A DNA stretch of 64,000 nt. It comes from Bacteroidia bacterium (GTDB lineage Bacteria > Bacteroidota > Bacteroidia > Flavobacteriales > Flavobacteriaceae). Shown in pieces: positions 45,402 through 54,411 of this stretch; the stretch's first letter is position 1, and each line of letters opens with the position of its first letter. The position numbers and the translations under genes were made by a program. Below the pieces are notes generated by a model. It was given only the letters and a program-made list of their open reading frames with translations. It was not told where the DNA came from and made no database searches. Location: assembly GCA_030428705.1 (NCBI GenBank), contig JAUIDI010000003.1:434001-498000 (forward strand), read 5' to 3'.

Positions 45402-46982
45402 CTATTTTTTATTGACCAGTCGCATCAGGTCAACATCGTTGCCCAATAAAACCTCGGTCGGGTTGATACGCCCTTCAAGGGGGCCGTTTTCCAATTTCAG
45501 TACCCCGCGCGGACAAACGGCAGAACAGATACCACAGCCTACACAGCTTGCCCGAACGATATTCTCGCCTTTTTGGGCATAAGCGCGTACATCGATGCCC
45601 TGTTCGCAATAGGTAGAACAATTGCCGCATGAGATGCATTGTCCGCCATTGGTCGTTATGCGAAAGCGGGATCTAAAGCGCTGAACAACTCCTAAATAGG
45701 CTGCAAGCGGACAGCCAAAACGGCACCAGACACGATTTCCGAAAATGGGATAGAACCCGGTGCCAATAACACCGGCAAAAATTGATCCGATGGTCAAACT
45801 ATAGGTGTTCTGAACACTTTGCGTTTTTATTCCCAGAACGGTTCCCGATTCTGCAAAGAAGCTGTACAGGGTCATTCCGGTCATGACAAGGGCAAAGACC
45901 AGTACGCCATGCACCAACCAGCGTTCTATCTTCCAGGCAAATAATGACTTATCGGAATGTTGGCGATATGGATCGCCCAAGGTTTCGGCAAGTCCACCGC
46001 ATCCGCAGACCCATGAACAGTACCATCTTTTTCCGAAAAAATAGACCATTACCGGTACAATGACCAATGTTAGTATGGTTCCCCAGAACAAAATAAATAG
46101 ACCGATCCCACCACTATTCAAGAGTGATTTCAAATTCCATTGAAAAAAGAAATCATAGTCGAGCGGAAAAGCATTCTTAAAATCATAATAAGGCATTTGA
46201 AGTCGTACCATGATTTCGGGAACTAAAAAAGCGAACACTATTTGAAAGAACAGTACTGAAGTGGTGCGAACCATTTGGTACTTGTTATGGCGGTATTTGA
46301 TATACATGCGTACGGCCATAATGACCATGACGACGCAATACATAAAACCGTACACGAACCAATGCCCCGCAGGGTTTCCGCTTAGGGCTTCGCTGATAGG
46401 ATCGACCAAATACGTCCAGTTCACGGCGAACTCGGGGCGGAAATAGAGAATCAGGTAAAACCCTACTAAAAAAATAAAGACGGACCATGCGATCCAACCC
46501 CGGTTCGTTGCATTTTCATGATAAATACCGTTGTTTTTTATTCCTTTTTTACCCAATAGGATGACGTTCGGCAGAATGAAAAGAAGTGCTCCTATGATTC
46601 CCAGCCCGAAGGTCAAAAACCAGATCAATCCCTTGTTTTGGGCAATAAAACCATTACCCGATTCCTTTCCGATAAGCACGGCCATATCATGTGGATTGGT
46701 GTATATAACCTTCTTGTATTCTTTATTTTTTCTATGGGAAATGTTTGCCGATTCGACTGCTTCCGAAATCGTTGCCGACAGGCCCAGCATACCTGTAAAC
46801 TCCTGACCTACTACCTTATCTTTTATTGATTGAATAAAGAGCTCGCTTTTAATCCCTTTATCAGATATGATTTTATCAAAGGTTGGGGCGTTCAATTCGA
46901 AAGTGCCCATTAAAGGCAGGGCGGTAAAAATGCCCAATCCAATTAGAAAAATTACTAGACCTATATTTTTTATCGCTTTCAT
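45402..46982 (-). CDS. Membrane 4Fe-4S protein of the NapH/NosR/CcoG type
   Basis: Integral membrane iron-sulfur protein of 526 aa. It has an N-terminal hydrophobic anchor, a ~100-residue exposed segment, then several transmembrane helices. Cys motifs at the membrane are WCSWVCGCGG and WCRFGCPLAA, the CxxxC(P) pairs of NapH/NosR/RdxA-type proteins. Two ferredoxin clusters near the C-terminus are CISCGNCSTYCEQG (~447-460) and CVGCGICSAVCPRG (~478-491). It probably carries electrons across or along the inner membrane. The neighbouring FAD/NAD oxidoreductase, 36 nt upstream on the same strand, may be its electron partner. The final acceptor is not in the window. Confidence 0.83.
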   Translation of the reverse strand: MKAIKNIGLVIFLIGLGIFTALPLMGTFELNAPTFDKIISDKGIKSELFIQSIKDKVVGQEFTGMLGLSATISEAVESANISHRKNKEYKKVIYTNPHDMAVLIGKESGNGFIAQNKGLIWFLTFGLGIIGALLFILPNVILLGKKGIKNNGIYHENATNRGWIAWSVFIFLVGFYLILYFRPEFAVNWTYLVDPISEALSGNPAGHWFVYGFMYCVVMVIMAVRMYIKYRHNKYQMVRTTSVLFFQIVFAFLVPEIMVRLQMPYYDFKNAFPLDYDFFFQWNLKSLLNSGGIGLFILFWGTILTLVIVPVMVYFFGKRWYCSWVCGCGGLAETLGDPYRQHSDKSLFAWKIERWLVHGVLVFALVMTGMTLYSFFAESGTVLGIKTQSVQNTYSLTIGSIFAGVIGTGFYPIFGNRVWCRFGCPLAAYLGVVQRFRSRFRITTNGGQCISCGNCSTYCEQGIDVRAYAQKGENIVRASCVGCGICSAVCPRGVLKLENGPLEGRINPTEVLLGNDVDLMRLVNKK

Positions 46983-47018
46983 GAATAGATGCTTATTCGT
47001 TTATCGTCCGATAGTGGA

Positions 47019-48368
47019 CTAGCTTGCTTTTTCAAAAATCCGTTTCCAGCTTTTTTTCTTAGTCGAGATATTCGTGCCGAAATCAGCATTGAATTTGGCC
47101 ACGATGTCCTCCTCGTATTGCGCGTAGAACTCAGGGTCGAAATTGGCGTCTTTCAAATACTCCATGACATGATCGACGCTTTGTTCTTCGGTCAACCAGC
47201 GGTCAAAGATTTCGTGCCGCATCCGGATTCCGAACGTATTGATACCCAAGAATTTTCTGGTTTTTTTATCAAAAGCGACTGTAATGCAGTTATATTCCTT
47301 TGGATGCCTCCAATGAAAATGTTGCTCGTTTTCCTTCAAGCTATTTTCGCCGAATACCCAACCATAGGTCTGGTATTCGATATCGAGGAACTTTGCGGAG
47401 TTGAACCAATGCCCGGGGTTGTATTCCCGTTTATTTCCGCAAATGGTCTGCGCCACCGTTTCGCCCATCATTCGCCCGGTATACCAGACCGCCTCAACGG
47501 GGCGGCGATTTCCAATGGCCTCGTGCTGCTCGGCACAGTCGCCGATAGCATAAACATCAGGAATGTTGGTTTCCAAAAAGCGATCAACCTTTACGCCACG
47601 ACCGAGTTCGATACCCGAGTCCTTAAGAAAATCGATATTGGGAGATACCCCTGCGGTCAAACCAACCACATTGCATTCAAGGGTGTCGCCTTTATCGGTA
47701 ATGACCGCTTTTGCCCTTCCGTTTTCATCGGCGATGATTTCGACCAAATTGGTCGACAATCGCAAATCGATATGATGCTCCAAAATGTGCTCGTTGATCA
47801 TCTCGGACTCTCCCTTGGGCAATACTCCGTTCCAAAAACTATCTTCTCGAACCAAAAAGGTAACGGGTATATCACGACTACGTAGCATCTCGGCCAATTC
47901 GATTCCGATGAGGCCGCCCCCAACGATTACCGCCCGTTTGCATGCCTTATTATTAGGGGCATTGATTTCCAGTTGGTCGAGATCCTGCTTTGAATAGAGT
48001 CCTTGTACGCCGTCTAGATTTTGTCCGGGCCAACCGAATTTGTTCGGTTTGGATCCCGTGGCAATGATCAATTTGTCGTAACTAATTTCCGCATCATCCT
48101 TCAAAACTAATTTTTTGCCTTGGGAATCGACACAAGCGACATAACCCTTGACCAAATCGATGCGGTTCTTTTTCCAAAACCATTTTTCATAGGGTTGTGT
48201 ATGTTCGAATTTCATATGGCCCATATACACGTACATGAGTGCGGTACGTGAAAAGAAGTAATCGGTCTCTGAGGATACGATGGTAATTTTTTTGTCCGAA
48301 AGTTTTCTGATGTGTCTGGCCGCCGTGACCCCGGCGATGCCATTTCCTATGATAACGATATGCTCCAT
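47019..48368 (-). CDS. NAD(P)/FAD-dependent pyridine nucleotide-disulfide-type oxidoreductase
   Basis: Flavoprotein of 449 aa. FAD motif MEHIVIIGNGIAGVTAARHI (1-20); LIIATGSKPNKFGWPG (~100); NAD motif AVIVGGGLIGIELAEML (~144-160); second FAD site IPDVYAIGDCAEQ (~283-295). An unusual C-terminal region of about 130 residues includes HFHWRHPKEYNCITVAFDKKTRKFLG. Nothing marks a redox-active disulfide. It is the first gene of a unit with the membrane 4Fe-4S protein. Together they suggest an NAD(P)H-to-quinone or NAD(P)H-to-iron-sulfur electron route; the substrate is unknown. Confidence 0.85.
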   Translation of the reverse strand: MEHIVIIGNGIAGVTAARHIRKLSDKKITIVSSETDYFFSRTALMYVYMGHMKFEHTQPYEKWFWKKNRIDLVKGYVACVDSQGKKLVLKDDAEISYDKLIIATGSKPNKFGWPGQNLDGVQGLYSKQDLDQLEINAPNNKACKRAVIVGGGLIGIELAEMLRSRDIPVTFLVREDSFWNGVLPKGESEMINEHILEHHIDLRLSTNLVEIIADENGRAKAVITDKGDTLECNVVGLTAGVSPNIDFLKDSGIELGRGVKVDRFLETNIPDVYAIGDCAEQHEAIGNRRPVEAVWYTGRMMGETVAQTICGNKREYNPGHWFNSAKFLDIEYQTYGWVFGENSLKENEQHFHWRHPKEYNCITVAFDKKTRKFLGINTFGIRMRHEIFDRWLTEEQSVDHVMEYLKDANFDPEFYAQYEEDIVAKFNADFGTNISTKKKSWKRIFEKAS

Positions 48369-48553
48369 TTAAATTTTTTGAAGTTGAAACCTCTGTCGCA
48401 ATTAAAGGTAAGAACTTAATTCTTTAACAATAATTTGGGTTCGTTATCAATCTGTGATACTTTTTAATGTCATTTGTGTTCTAAAATGGTCCGGATTTTG
48501 AAACTGTAAGATTGTCTTGCACGGCTCGACCAAGAAGGCATTAATTTCTTAAG

Positions 48554-49273
48554 ATGAGAAAATATATTTTTTTGACATTGGTTTGTTTTTTAATCCTATC
48601 GTACGGTCATGCGCAGGGCACGGCGGATTTTTTTCTAGAAACCGATACCTTTTTAAAGGCCCATGTCAAAGACGGACGGGTGGACTACAAAGCCATAAAA
48701 GATGATAGTTCACAATTGAACGAGTTATTGGGTATGGCAGAAAATATAGCCGTATCCGTTGAAAATAAAGAGGAATATCAAGCATTTTGGATCAATGGAT
48801 ACAACCTTTTGGTTATAAAGGGCATTGTTGAGAATTATCCCCTAAAATCCCCATTGGATGTCAACGGTTTTTTTGATAAGACAAAACATGCGATAGGAGG
48901 TGAAAACATTACACTGAACGATATCGAAAACAAACGCCTGCGGGCGGTTTTTCCAAAGGAACCCCGATTTCACTTCGTATTGGTCTGCGCCGGATTGGGC
49001 TGTCCACCGATCATTGCATCGGCCTATAAGCCCGAGACGTTGGACGCTCAATTGGAAACCCAGACCAAATCCGCCCTGAACGACCCGAATTTCATCCAAG
49101 TAAATAAAAATAAGGTAAAGATTTCCCAGATTTTTGAGTGGTACAAGGGTGATTTTACGCAAGATGGCCAAACTCTGGCGGATTTTATCAACAAATACAG
49201 ATCCGAAAAACTACCTGGAAACGCAAAAGTTTCCTATTATCCCTATGACTGGACGTTGAACGGCTCAAAATAA
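48554..49273 (+). CDS. Secreted DUF547 protein
   Basis: A 239-aa exported protein; the signal peptide ends at YGHAQ (~residue 21). DUF547 hallmarks are VDYKAIKDD (~42), YQAFWINGYNLLVIKGIVENYP (~77-98) and the conserved Cys/aromatic block FHFVLVCAGLGCPPIIASAY (~138-157). The end FEWYKGDF and WTLNGSK-like C-terminus fit the family. DUF547 has a papain-like fold by distant comparison, but no activity is established. In marine Bacteroidota and Cyanobacteria DUF547 genes often lie close to arsenosugar genes, and such a cluster is 4.4 kb downstream here. Confidence 0.82.
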   Translation: MRKYIFLTLVCFLILSYGHAQGTADFFLETDTFLKAHVKDGRVDYKAIKDDSSQLNELLGMAENIAVSVENKEEYQAFWINGYNLLVIKGIVENYPLKSPLDVNGFFDKTKHAIGGENITLNDIENKRLRAVFPKEPRFHFVLVCAGLGCPPIIASAYKPETLDAQLETQTKSALNDPNFIQVNKNKVKISQIFEWYKGDFTQDGQTLADFINKYRSEKLPGNAKVSYYPYDWTLNGSK

Positions 49274-49300
49274 AATTAAGTCTCAATTATAAACATTGTC

Positions 49301-50185
49301 ATGAATATAAAAAAAGGAAACCTATTTCTTCTAATTGCGCTTTTGGCCTCATTGAATGTCTTTTCGCAAGACGACCCCAATGCAACGCAACAACAAAGTA
49401 ACATTCAACAATACACCCCTTCAAAACTGATCGGTAAGGGCCAATGGGATCTTAAATGGTTCAACAATCTTTATACCGAGACAAGAAGTACTTTTGAGAC
49501 GGGAAGGATTCCCAGAGCTACTTTTTTTACCTCGACCCTTGAAACTTACACGGGAATCGGTAAAAATAAGCGATGGAATATCGGTGCCATTGTCGAAATA
49601 CGGAGCAATGTCGTGAAAGACCGGTCGGCTTTTGACGTTTTTAAATTCGATGGAGAAGAGGGTACGGCGCGTTCGGGAATTACCTCGATTGCCCCATCGG
49701 TTAAATTCGTTCCTATAGCGTCGATCAGCAATTTTTCGATTCAGAGCTCCTTTTTTATTCCTCTTGTGGATAATGAGACCGAAAACGGTGTGTTTCTTGA
49801 CCAAAAGGGATATATCTGGCAGAACCGTTTTTTTTATGACTACACGTTTCCCGACAATAAATGGCAATTGTTCAGCGAGCTGAATTCAGAATTGAGCTTC
49901 GGGAAAGCCGGTGAGAGCTTCGCCAACAACAGTTTGAATTTGACCCCAGGTCTGTTTTTGAGTTATTTTCCCAGTTCTAAATTTACGGTACTGGCCTTGG
50001 CGCAACATTCACAGCGGATTGATTTGGGCAATAACTTTTCGCAAAATTATACGGCAATGGGCGGGGGTGCCAAATATCAGTTGTCAAGTGCCCTCAATCT
50101 GGAGTTGCTTTACACGAATTTCCTGAGAGGCAAGAATACCGGCCTTGGTCAAACGTTTAACTTGGGTCTACGTGCTATTTTTTAA
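49301..50185 (+). CDS. Outer-membrane beta-barrel protein, unknown substrate
   Basis: A 294-aa exported protein: the signal peptide MNIKKGNLFLLIALLASLNVFSQ is followed by a Gln-rich linker and alternating hydrophobic beta-strands (WNIGAIVEIRSNVV; SNFSIQSSFFIPLV; WQNRFFYDYTF). The C-terminal residue is Phe (LGLRAIF), typical of proteins folded by the BAM machine. I do not recognise a named family; a transporter-like porin is possible. It is 27 nt after the DUF547 gene and 44 nt before the GH113-like gene, all in one direction. Confidence 0.7.
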   Translation: MNIKKGNLFLLIALLASLNVFSQDDPNATQQQSNIQQYTPSKLIGKGQWDLKWFNNLYTETRSTFETGRIPRATFFTSTLETYTGIGKNKRWNIGAIVEIRSNVVKDRSAFDVFKFDGEEGTARSGITSIAPSVKFVPIASISNFSIQSSFFIPLVDNETENGVFLDQKGYIWQNRFFYDYTFPDNKWQLFSELNSELSFGKAGESFANNSLNLTPGLFLSYFPSSKFTVLALAQHSQRIDLGNNFSQNYTAMGGGAKYQLSSALNLELLYTNFLRGKNTGLGQTFNLGLRAIF

Positions 50186-50229
50186 CGATACGCCGAAATA
50201 GTCTATTTTAGAAGTCCAAATGCTTTTCA

Positions 50230-51231
50230 ATGAAAAAGATAGGGCTTCTGTTATTGGGTATCCTCCAATTTTCCTGTTCTGGGCAGGGCACCGCTAAAAT
50301 TAACGGTGTGAGTTTTGTCGCCTCCCGTGAAGAAGTGGCCCAAGGGCATATCGATGAGGTGGTCAAGGTGAACGTGAACCATGCGGCCATCATGCCATTT
50401 GGCTTCATTAGGGATGTTGATTCGCCAAATATTGTTTTCGATACGGATAGACAGTGGTTCGGCGAGACCAAAAGGGGTGCCATGCAGTATATCGAAATGT
50501 TGCATAAAAATGGAATCAAGGTCATGCTAAAACCCCATATATGGATTTCACATGGTGAATTTACCGGAACCCTTGCCATGAAATCGGAAGAGTCTTGGAA
50601 GGCATTGGAAGCTTCCTACGAAAAGTTCATCCTCAATTATGCCAGGGCGGCGCAAGAAGCCAATGCCGATTTGTTCTGTATCGGTACAGAGTTGGAACAA
50701 TTTGTAAAAAACAGGCCGGGGTATTGGAAACAGCTCATCCAAAAAATTCGGGAAATTTATAAAGGAAAACTGACCTATGCCGCCAATTGGGATGAATACA
50801 CCAAAACCACTTTTTGGGAAGACCTCGACTATATCGGTATCGATGCCTATTTTCCCTTGTCCGAGGAAAAAACACCTTCGGTCGGGCAATTAAAGGATGG
50901 CTGGAAACCTTGGAAGGAAAAAATCGCCGCGCTTTCAGATGAAAAGAACAGGCCTGTACTTTTTACCGAATATGGGTATCGCAGTATGGACTATACCGCC
51001 AAAAAACCTTGGTTGGTGGATCTTCATGATGAAAAGGTAAATTTGGTCGCCCAGGCCAACGCCCTTACGGCAATTTTTGAGGAATTCTGGAATGAGGATT
51101 GGTTCGCCGGGGGTTATGTTTGGAAATGGTTCATCAGGCACCAAGAAGTAGGTGGTGACCAAAATAATCGTTTTACACCGCAAAATAAACCTGCCCAAGA
51201 AGTCCTTAGCAGATATTATAGATTGGAATAG
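50230..51231 (+). CDS. GH113-like glycoside hydrolase lipoprotein
   Basis: A 333-aa secreted hydrolase with lipoprotein signal LLLLGILQFSC (Cys about 16). The TIM-barrel resembles GH113 endo-beta-mannanases: the general-acid Glu is in DLFCIGTELEQF (~153-164) and the nucleophile Glu in RPVLFTEYGYRS (~237-248). Other barrel marks are HKNGIKVMLKPHIWI (~98) and DYIGIDAYFPLS (~199). Substrate is probably a beta-mannan or related glycan, but Bacteroidota have many relatives that are only annotated as glycoside hydrolase family 113 or 'glycosidase-like'. No other mannan genes are adjacent. Confidence 0.78.
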   Translation: MKKIGLLLLGILQFSCSGQGTAKINGVSFVASREEVAQGHIDEVVKVNVNHAAIMPFGFIRDVDSPNIVFDTDRQWFGETKRGAMQYIEMLHKNGIKVMLKPHIWISHGEFTGTLAMKSEESWKALEASYEKFILNYARAAQEANADLFCIGTELEQFVKNRPGYWKQLIQKIREIYKGKLTYAANWDEYTKTTFWEDLDYIGIDAYFPLSEEKTPSVGQLKDGWKPWKEKIAALSDEKNRPVLFTEYGYRSMDYTAKKPWLVDLHDEKVNLVAQANALTAIFEEFWNEDWFAGGYVWKWFIRHQEVGGDQNNRFTPQNKPAQEVLSRYYRLE

Positions 51232-51260
51232 TCGGTTTCGGCTTTCTTTTTCGTGATTCT

Positions 51261-51286
51261 TTTGTAGTGATCAAAGGCTATCTTTG
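51261..51286 (+). promoter_or_regulatory. Promoter of the Omp85-type gene
   Basis: TATCTTTG at 51279-51286 is an exact TAnnTTTG element; TTTG at 51261-51264 is only 14 nt upstream, shorter than usual. It would give a leader of about 36 nt before the ATG at 51329. Confidence 0.5.
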
Positions 51287-51328
51287 AGGCCATAACCATG
51301 TAATCCGGATTGGGTACATTAAAAGGAC

Positions 51329-52594
51329 ATGATGTTCAGAACTTTTCTGTCTTCCTTACTATTTTTCGTTACTTGCTTTTGTACGGCACAACAGTCGATA
51401 GTGGATGATTTGGGCATTGAAGGGGCAGAAAGAACAAAGTCTGATTTTCTTCAAAGGCTTGTCGAGACAAAGACGGGTATGGTTTTGGATTCGACCCTTC
51501 TTCAGAAAGATATGGAGCGTTTAAAAAGATTGCCCGGAGTCGCCCATGCCTATTTTGAGGTTCTTCCAGTTAGTGATGGAAAAAACAGGGTCGTCTACCA
51601 TATTGAAGAAAATTTTACCCTGATTCCTTTTGCGAACGTATATACTTCCTCGAACGGCGAGTTCGCGTTTCGGGTGGGTCTACAGGAGTTCAATTTTTTG
51701 GGAAGGAACATTACATTGGGGGCATTTTACCAATATGACGTATTCAATTCCTTTGGGGCGCAGATCCGTGCACCGTACCTGTTCAGCAATAAATGGGGTC
51801 TCGAACTGAATTTTAAAGATTTGACGACCCGTGAACCCGTTTTTTTTGACGATACGACTGCGGACTATCGGTACAATAACAAAGGTTTTGAACTTATGGG
51901 GCTCTATGAAATGAATTTCAAAAATCGGTTCGAGCTCGGCTTCAGCTTATTTACCGAAGACTATTCATACCTTGATGGTGCTATAAGTCCGAATGTTCCA
52001 CAGGAACTCAATGTCGATAAACACCTTTTCAAACTTATCTACCAATATGATAATGTGAAATACCACTATCAATACTTAGATGGGTTTCGTAGTAGCTTGA
52101 ACCTGCAATACGTAGGAAGTAGGGATGAAAACCTGCCGGAATTCGTAATCGGTTTCAACGATTTTGTTCGGTTCGATCGTATTGGCCAACACGGTAACTG
52201 GGCAAACCGCTTGCGATTGGGTCTTGCCAGCAATATGAAAACCCCTTTCGCGCCTTTTACCGTTGATAACAATATAAACATCAGAGGGGTAGGCAATACC
52301 ATTGACAGAGGTACCGGTGCCATTGTGCTCAACAGTGAATACAGGCATACTTTGATTGACGAGAACTGGTTCGTGCTACAGGGCAATGTCTTTGTCGATG
52401 CCGGTTCTTGGCGAAATCCTGGGGGTGATTTCGGCGACTTTGGCGACGATGACAACATTCGTGTATATCCTGGTCTCGGATTGCGGTTAATCCACAAGAA
52501 GATATTCAATGCTATTTTTAGGGTAGACTATGGTTATGGCATAACAAAAAATGCTTCCCACGGCATCGTTTTTGGAATTGGGCAGTATTTTTGA
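51329..52594 (+). CDS. Omp85/BamA-family outer-membrane protein with one POTRA domain
   Basis: A 421-aa protein: signal peptide ending CTAQ (~20), one POTRA-like domain (DFLQRLVETKTGMVLDSTLLQKDMERLKRLPGVAHAYFEVLP, ~38-80), then a 16-strand-type beta-barrel with Omp85 marks (NINIRGVGNTIDRGTGAIVLNSEYR about residues 310-333, and GNVFVDAGSWRN). The C-terminus is GIVFGIGQYF, ending in Phe. With only one POTRA it is shorter than BamA or TamA. It could insert or export a specific envelope partner. The amidase gene follows with its start near the end of this gene. Confidence 0.83.
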   Translation: MMFRTFLSSLLFFVTCFCTAQQSIVDDLGIEGAERTKSDFLQRLVETKTGMVLDSTLLQKDMERLKRLPGVAHAYFEVLPVSDGKNRVVYHIEENFTLIPFANVYTSSNGEFAFRVGLQEFNFLGRNITLGAFYQYDVFNSFGAQIRAPYLFSNKWGLELNFKDLTTREPVFFDDTTADYRYNNKGFELMGLYEMNFKNRFELGFSLFTEDYSYLDGAISPNVPQELNVDKHLFKLIYQYDNVKYHYQYLDGFRSSLNLQYVGSRDENLPEFVIGFNDFVRFDRIGQHGNWANRLRLGLASNMKTPFAPFTVDNNINIRGVGNTIDRGTGAIVLNSEYRHTLIDENWFVLQGNVFVDAGSWRNPGGDFGDFGDDDNIRVYPGLGLRLIHKKIFNAIFRVDYGYGITKNASHGIVFGIGQYF

Positions 52595-52625
52595 TAATCT
52601 TTGTGTAGAACAATTTTCATTTTCA

Positions 52626-53684
52626 GTGCTATATAAAGATTTTTGCTTCGTTTTGATGCTTTCCTTTTTTGGGATGAACCTGTCTTTTTCCCAAGATTCC
52701 TTGATAACGGTTACGGCCGAAAAGGGAGATGGTATACTCTCTTTGTTGCGAAAACAGGGAATGAATCCGTACGAACGATACGACGACTTTATTGCCATGA
52801 ACCTTGATAACTTGCGTGATAGCGTGCATCTCTATGAGGGAAGGGCATACCGTATTCCCCCGATGGAGGATGACAGTGTCGTCGTTGTCGATTCGCTTCA
52901 AAAACAGGCCAAGGAAATCAAGAAAATAGAAGGAAAGTCCTTTGCGATTTTCGGGAAAGGAAAAGAAACGGTCCTTCCCAAGAGCGAAAAACTCAAAGGC
53001 GCGGTATATTACCTTGTTTCGGGCCATGGAGGGCCCGATCCAGGTGCAATGGCCAATTATGCCGGCAAGCCCATTGCTGAAGACGAATACGCCTATGACA
53101 TTACGTTGCGGTTGGCCAAAGAGTTATTGGCCCATGGGGCGACCGTGTACATTATTATTCGCGACGAAAACGATGGCATTCGAGACGACCGTATTTTAGA
53201 GATTGACCGTGATGAGGTGGCCTATGGGGGCAAGACAATCCCATTAAATCAACTGGCGCGGTTGAAACAGCGGGTAAATATCGTAAACGAACTCCACAGA
53301 AAACATCTTGGGCAATTTCAACGGCTTATCGTAACCCATGTAGATAGCCGCAGTAAAGGACAGAATATCGATGTATTCTTCTATCATCATGAAAAGAGCA
53401 AAAACGGCAAGAAACTGGCAGAAAGCATTCACAAGACCTTTCAGAAGAAATATAAAAAATATCAACCGAACCGAACCTATACGGGTACTTTCGAAGATCG
53501 GACCTCGCTCTATCTGGTCAAAAAGACCCATCCTGCAATGACCTTTATCGAAATCGGGAATATCAGGAACAAGAAAGACCAAAGGAGGATTCTCGATCCC
53601 GATAATCGTCAAGCACTTGCCAAATGGATTTCCGAAGGTGTTCTTTTGGATTTCGAAGGGGGCGAGATCGGCCCGATTCGCTAA
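52626..53684 (+). CDS. N-acetylmuramoyl-L-alanine amidase (Amidase_3) with LysM-like N-terminus
   Basis: Zinc peptidoglycan amidase. The GTG at 52626 gives a good signal peptide (MLYKDFCFVLMLSFFGMN...SQ) and 352 aa; the ATG at 52656 would leave a very short signal. A near-consensus -7 (AATCTTTG, 52596-52603) precedes it. A LysM-like segment (VTAEKGDGILSLLRKQGMNPYERYDDFIAMN) is followed by the catalytic domain: Zn ligands in YLVSGHGGPDPGA (His), EDEYAYDITLRLAKEL (Glu) and LIVTHVDSRSKGQ (His), and the catalytic Glu in AMTFIEIGNIRNKKD. Acts in the periplasm on murein stem peptides, probably in cell separation or recycling. Confidence 0.87.
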   Translation: MLYKDFCFVLMLSFFGMNLSFSQDSLITVTAEKGDGILSLLRKQGMNPYERYDDFIAMNLDNLRDSVHLYEGRAYRIPPMEDDSVVVVDSLQKQAKEIKKIEGKSFAIFGKGKETVLPKSEKLKGAVYYLVSGHGGPDPGAMANYAGKPIAEDEYAYDITLRLAKELLAHGATVYIIIRDENDGIRDDRILEIDRDEVAYGGKTIPLNQLARLKQRVNIVNELHRKHLGQFQRLIVTHVDSRSKGQNIDVFFYHHEKSKNGKKLAESIHKTFQKKYKKYQPNRTYTGTFEDRTSLYLVKKTHPAMTFIEIGNIRNKKDQRRILDPDNRQALAKWISEGVLLDFEGGEIGPIR

Positions 53685-53708
53685 AACCTTGTTTCTGTTA
53701 CCGTGATA

Positions 53709-54395
53709 TTATAAGGCAATTTTCCTTTGATAATATTCGTGTAGTTTTTCAGGTCCTTCGCCTAGATAATTTTTCAAATGAATCATGCCAAAATGATATT
53801 GCAGGCGTAGCATACCTTTTTTACGGTATTTTCGAGCCGATGTCTTCACGTATTGGGGCAATATCCTGAAATCGGTTTTCGAATAAAGTCGCGCCACAAA
53901 TTCGACATCTTCGTAGATAATGTAGGCCTCATTGAAGCCGTTGGTCTTTTTGAAAAGATCTTTTGAAATAAAAAGGGATTGGTCTCCACCTCGGCAAATC
54001 GGATGGTTGATTCTGGTAAACCAAGCAAAAAACTTCAAGAAACGGCTTTGGCTATCAAAGCGCATTCGAAAACAACCGGCCTCGCTTCCATTTTTTTGGG
54101 CCATTAAGATATGATACGCAAAATCTACCGGAGGAAAAGTGTCGACATGTAGAAAATAAAGTAGCTCCCCGGAAGCGGATTTCGCCCCTGTATTCATCTG
54201 TTTGGCACGGCCTTTTTTCGATTTGATGACAGTGGCCCCAAAGTTTCTGGCAACGATAATCGTATCATCGGTACTTCCTCCATCAACCACCAAAATTTCC
54301 TTGATTTCCTTTTTGGAAGTATGCTGGGCAAGGTATTTCAACAAACGACCAAGATACCTTTCCTCATTGATTACAGGAATTATTATACTGATCAT
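53709..54395 (-). CDS. TIGR04283-type GT2 glycosyltransferase (arsenosugar cluster)
   Basis: Family 2 glycosyltransferase of about 228 aa. I start it at the ATG at 54395 (MISIIIPVINEERYLGRLL); an ATG at 54431 would overlap the methyltransferase gene. Motifs: EILVVDGGSTDDTIIVARNFG, LYFLHVDTFPPVDF (DxD-like), CRGGDQSLFISKDLFKKTNGF, and IYEDVEFVARLYSKTDFRI. This combination is that of TIGR04283, formerly 'rSAM/selenodomain-associated transferase 2', now linked to arsenosugar synthesis. It is last in the five-gene unit and ends 24 nt from the convergent amidase gene. It may add the aglycone or glycerol-type moiety; the exact step is inference. Confidence 0.83.
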   Translation of the reverse strand: MISIIIPVINEERYLGRLLKYLAQHTSKKEIKEILVVDGGSTDDTIIVARNFGATVIKSKKGRAKQMNTGAKSASGELLYFLHVDTFPPVDFAYHILMAQKNGSEAGCFRMRFDSQSRFLKFFAWFTRINHPICRGGDQSLFISKDLFKKTNGFNEAYIIYEDVEFVARLYSKTDFRILPQYVKTSARKYRKKGMLRLQYHFGMIHLKNYLGEGPEKLHEYYQRKIAL

Positions 54396-54411
54396 AGGGC
54401 GATTCCAATTG

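Noticed and set aside
46989-47885. Open frame of 298 codons on the plus strand opposite the FAD oxidoreductase gene
   Set aside because: It is antisense to a gene with clear FAD and NAD motifs, shows no recognisable motif of its own, and is explained by codon bias of the real gene.
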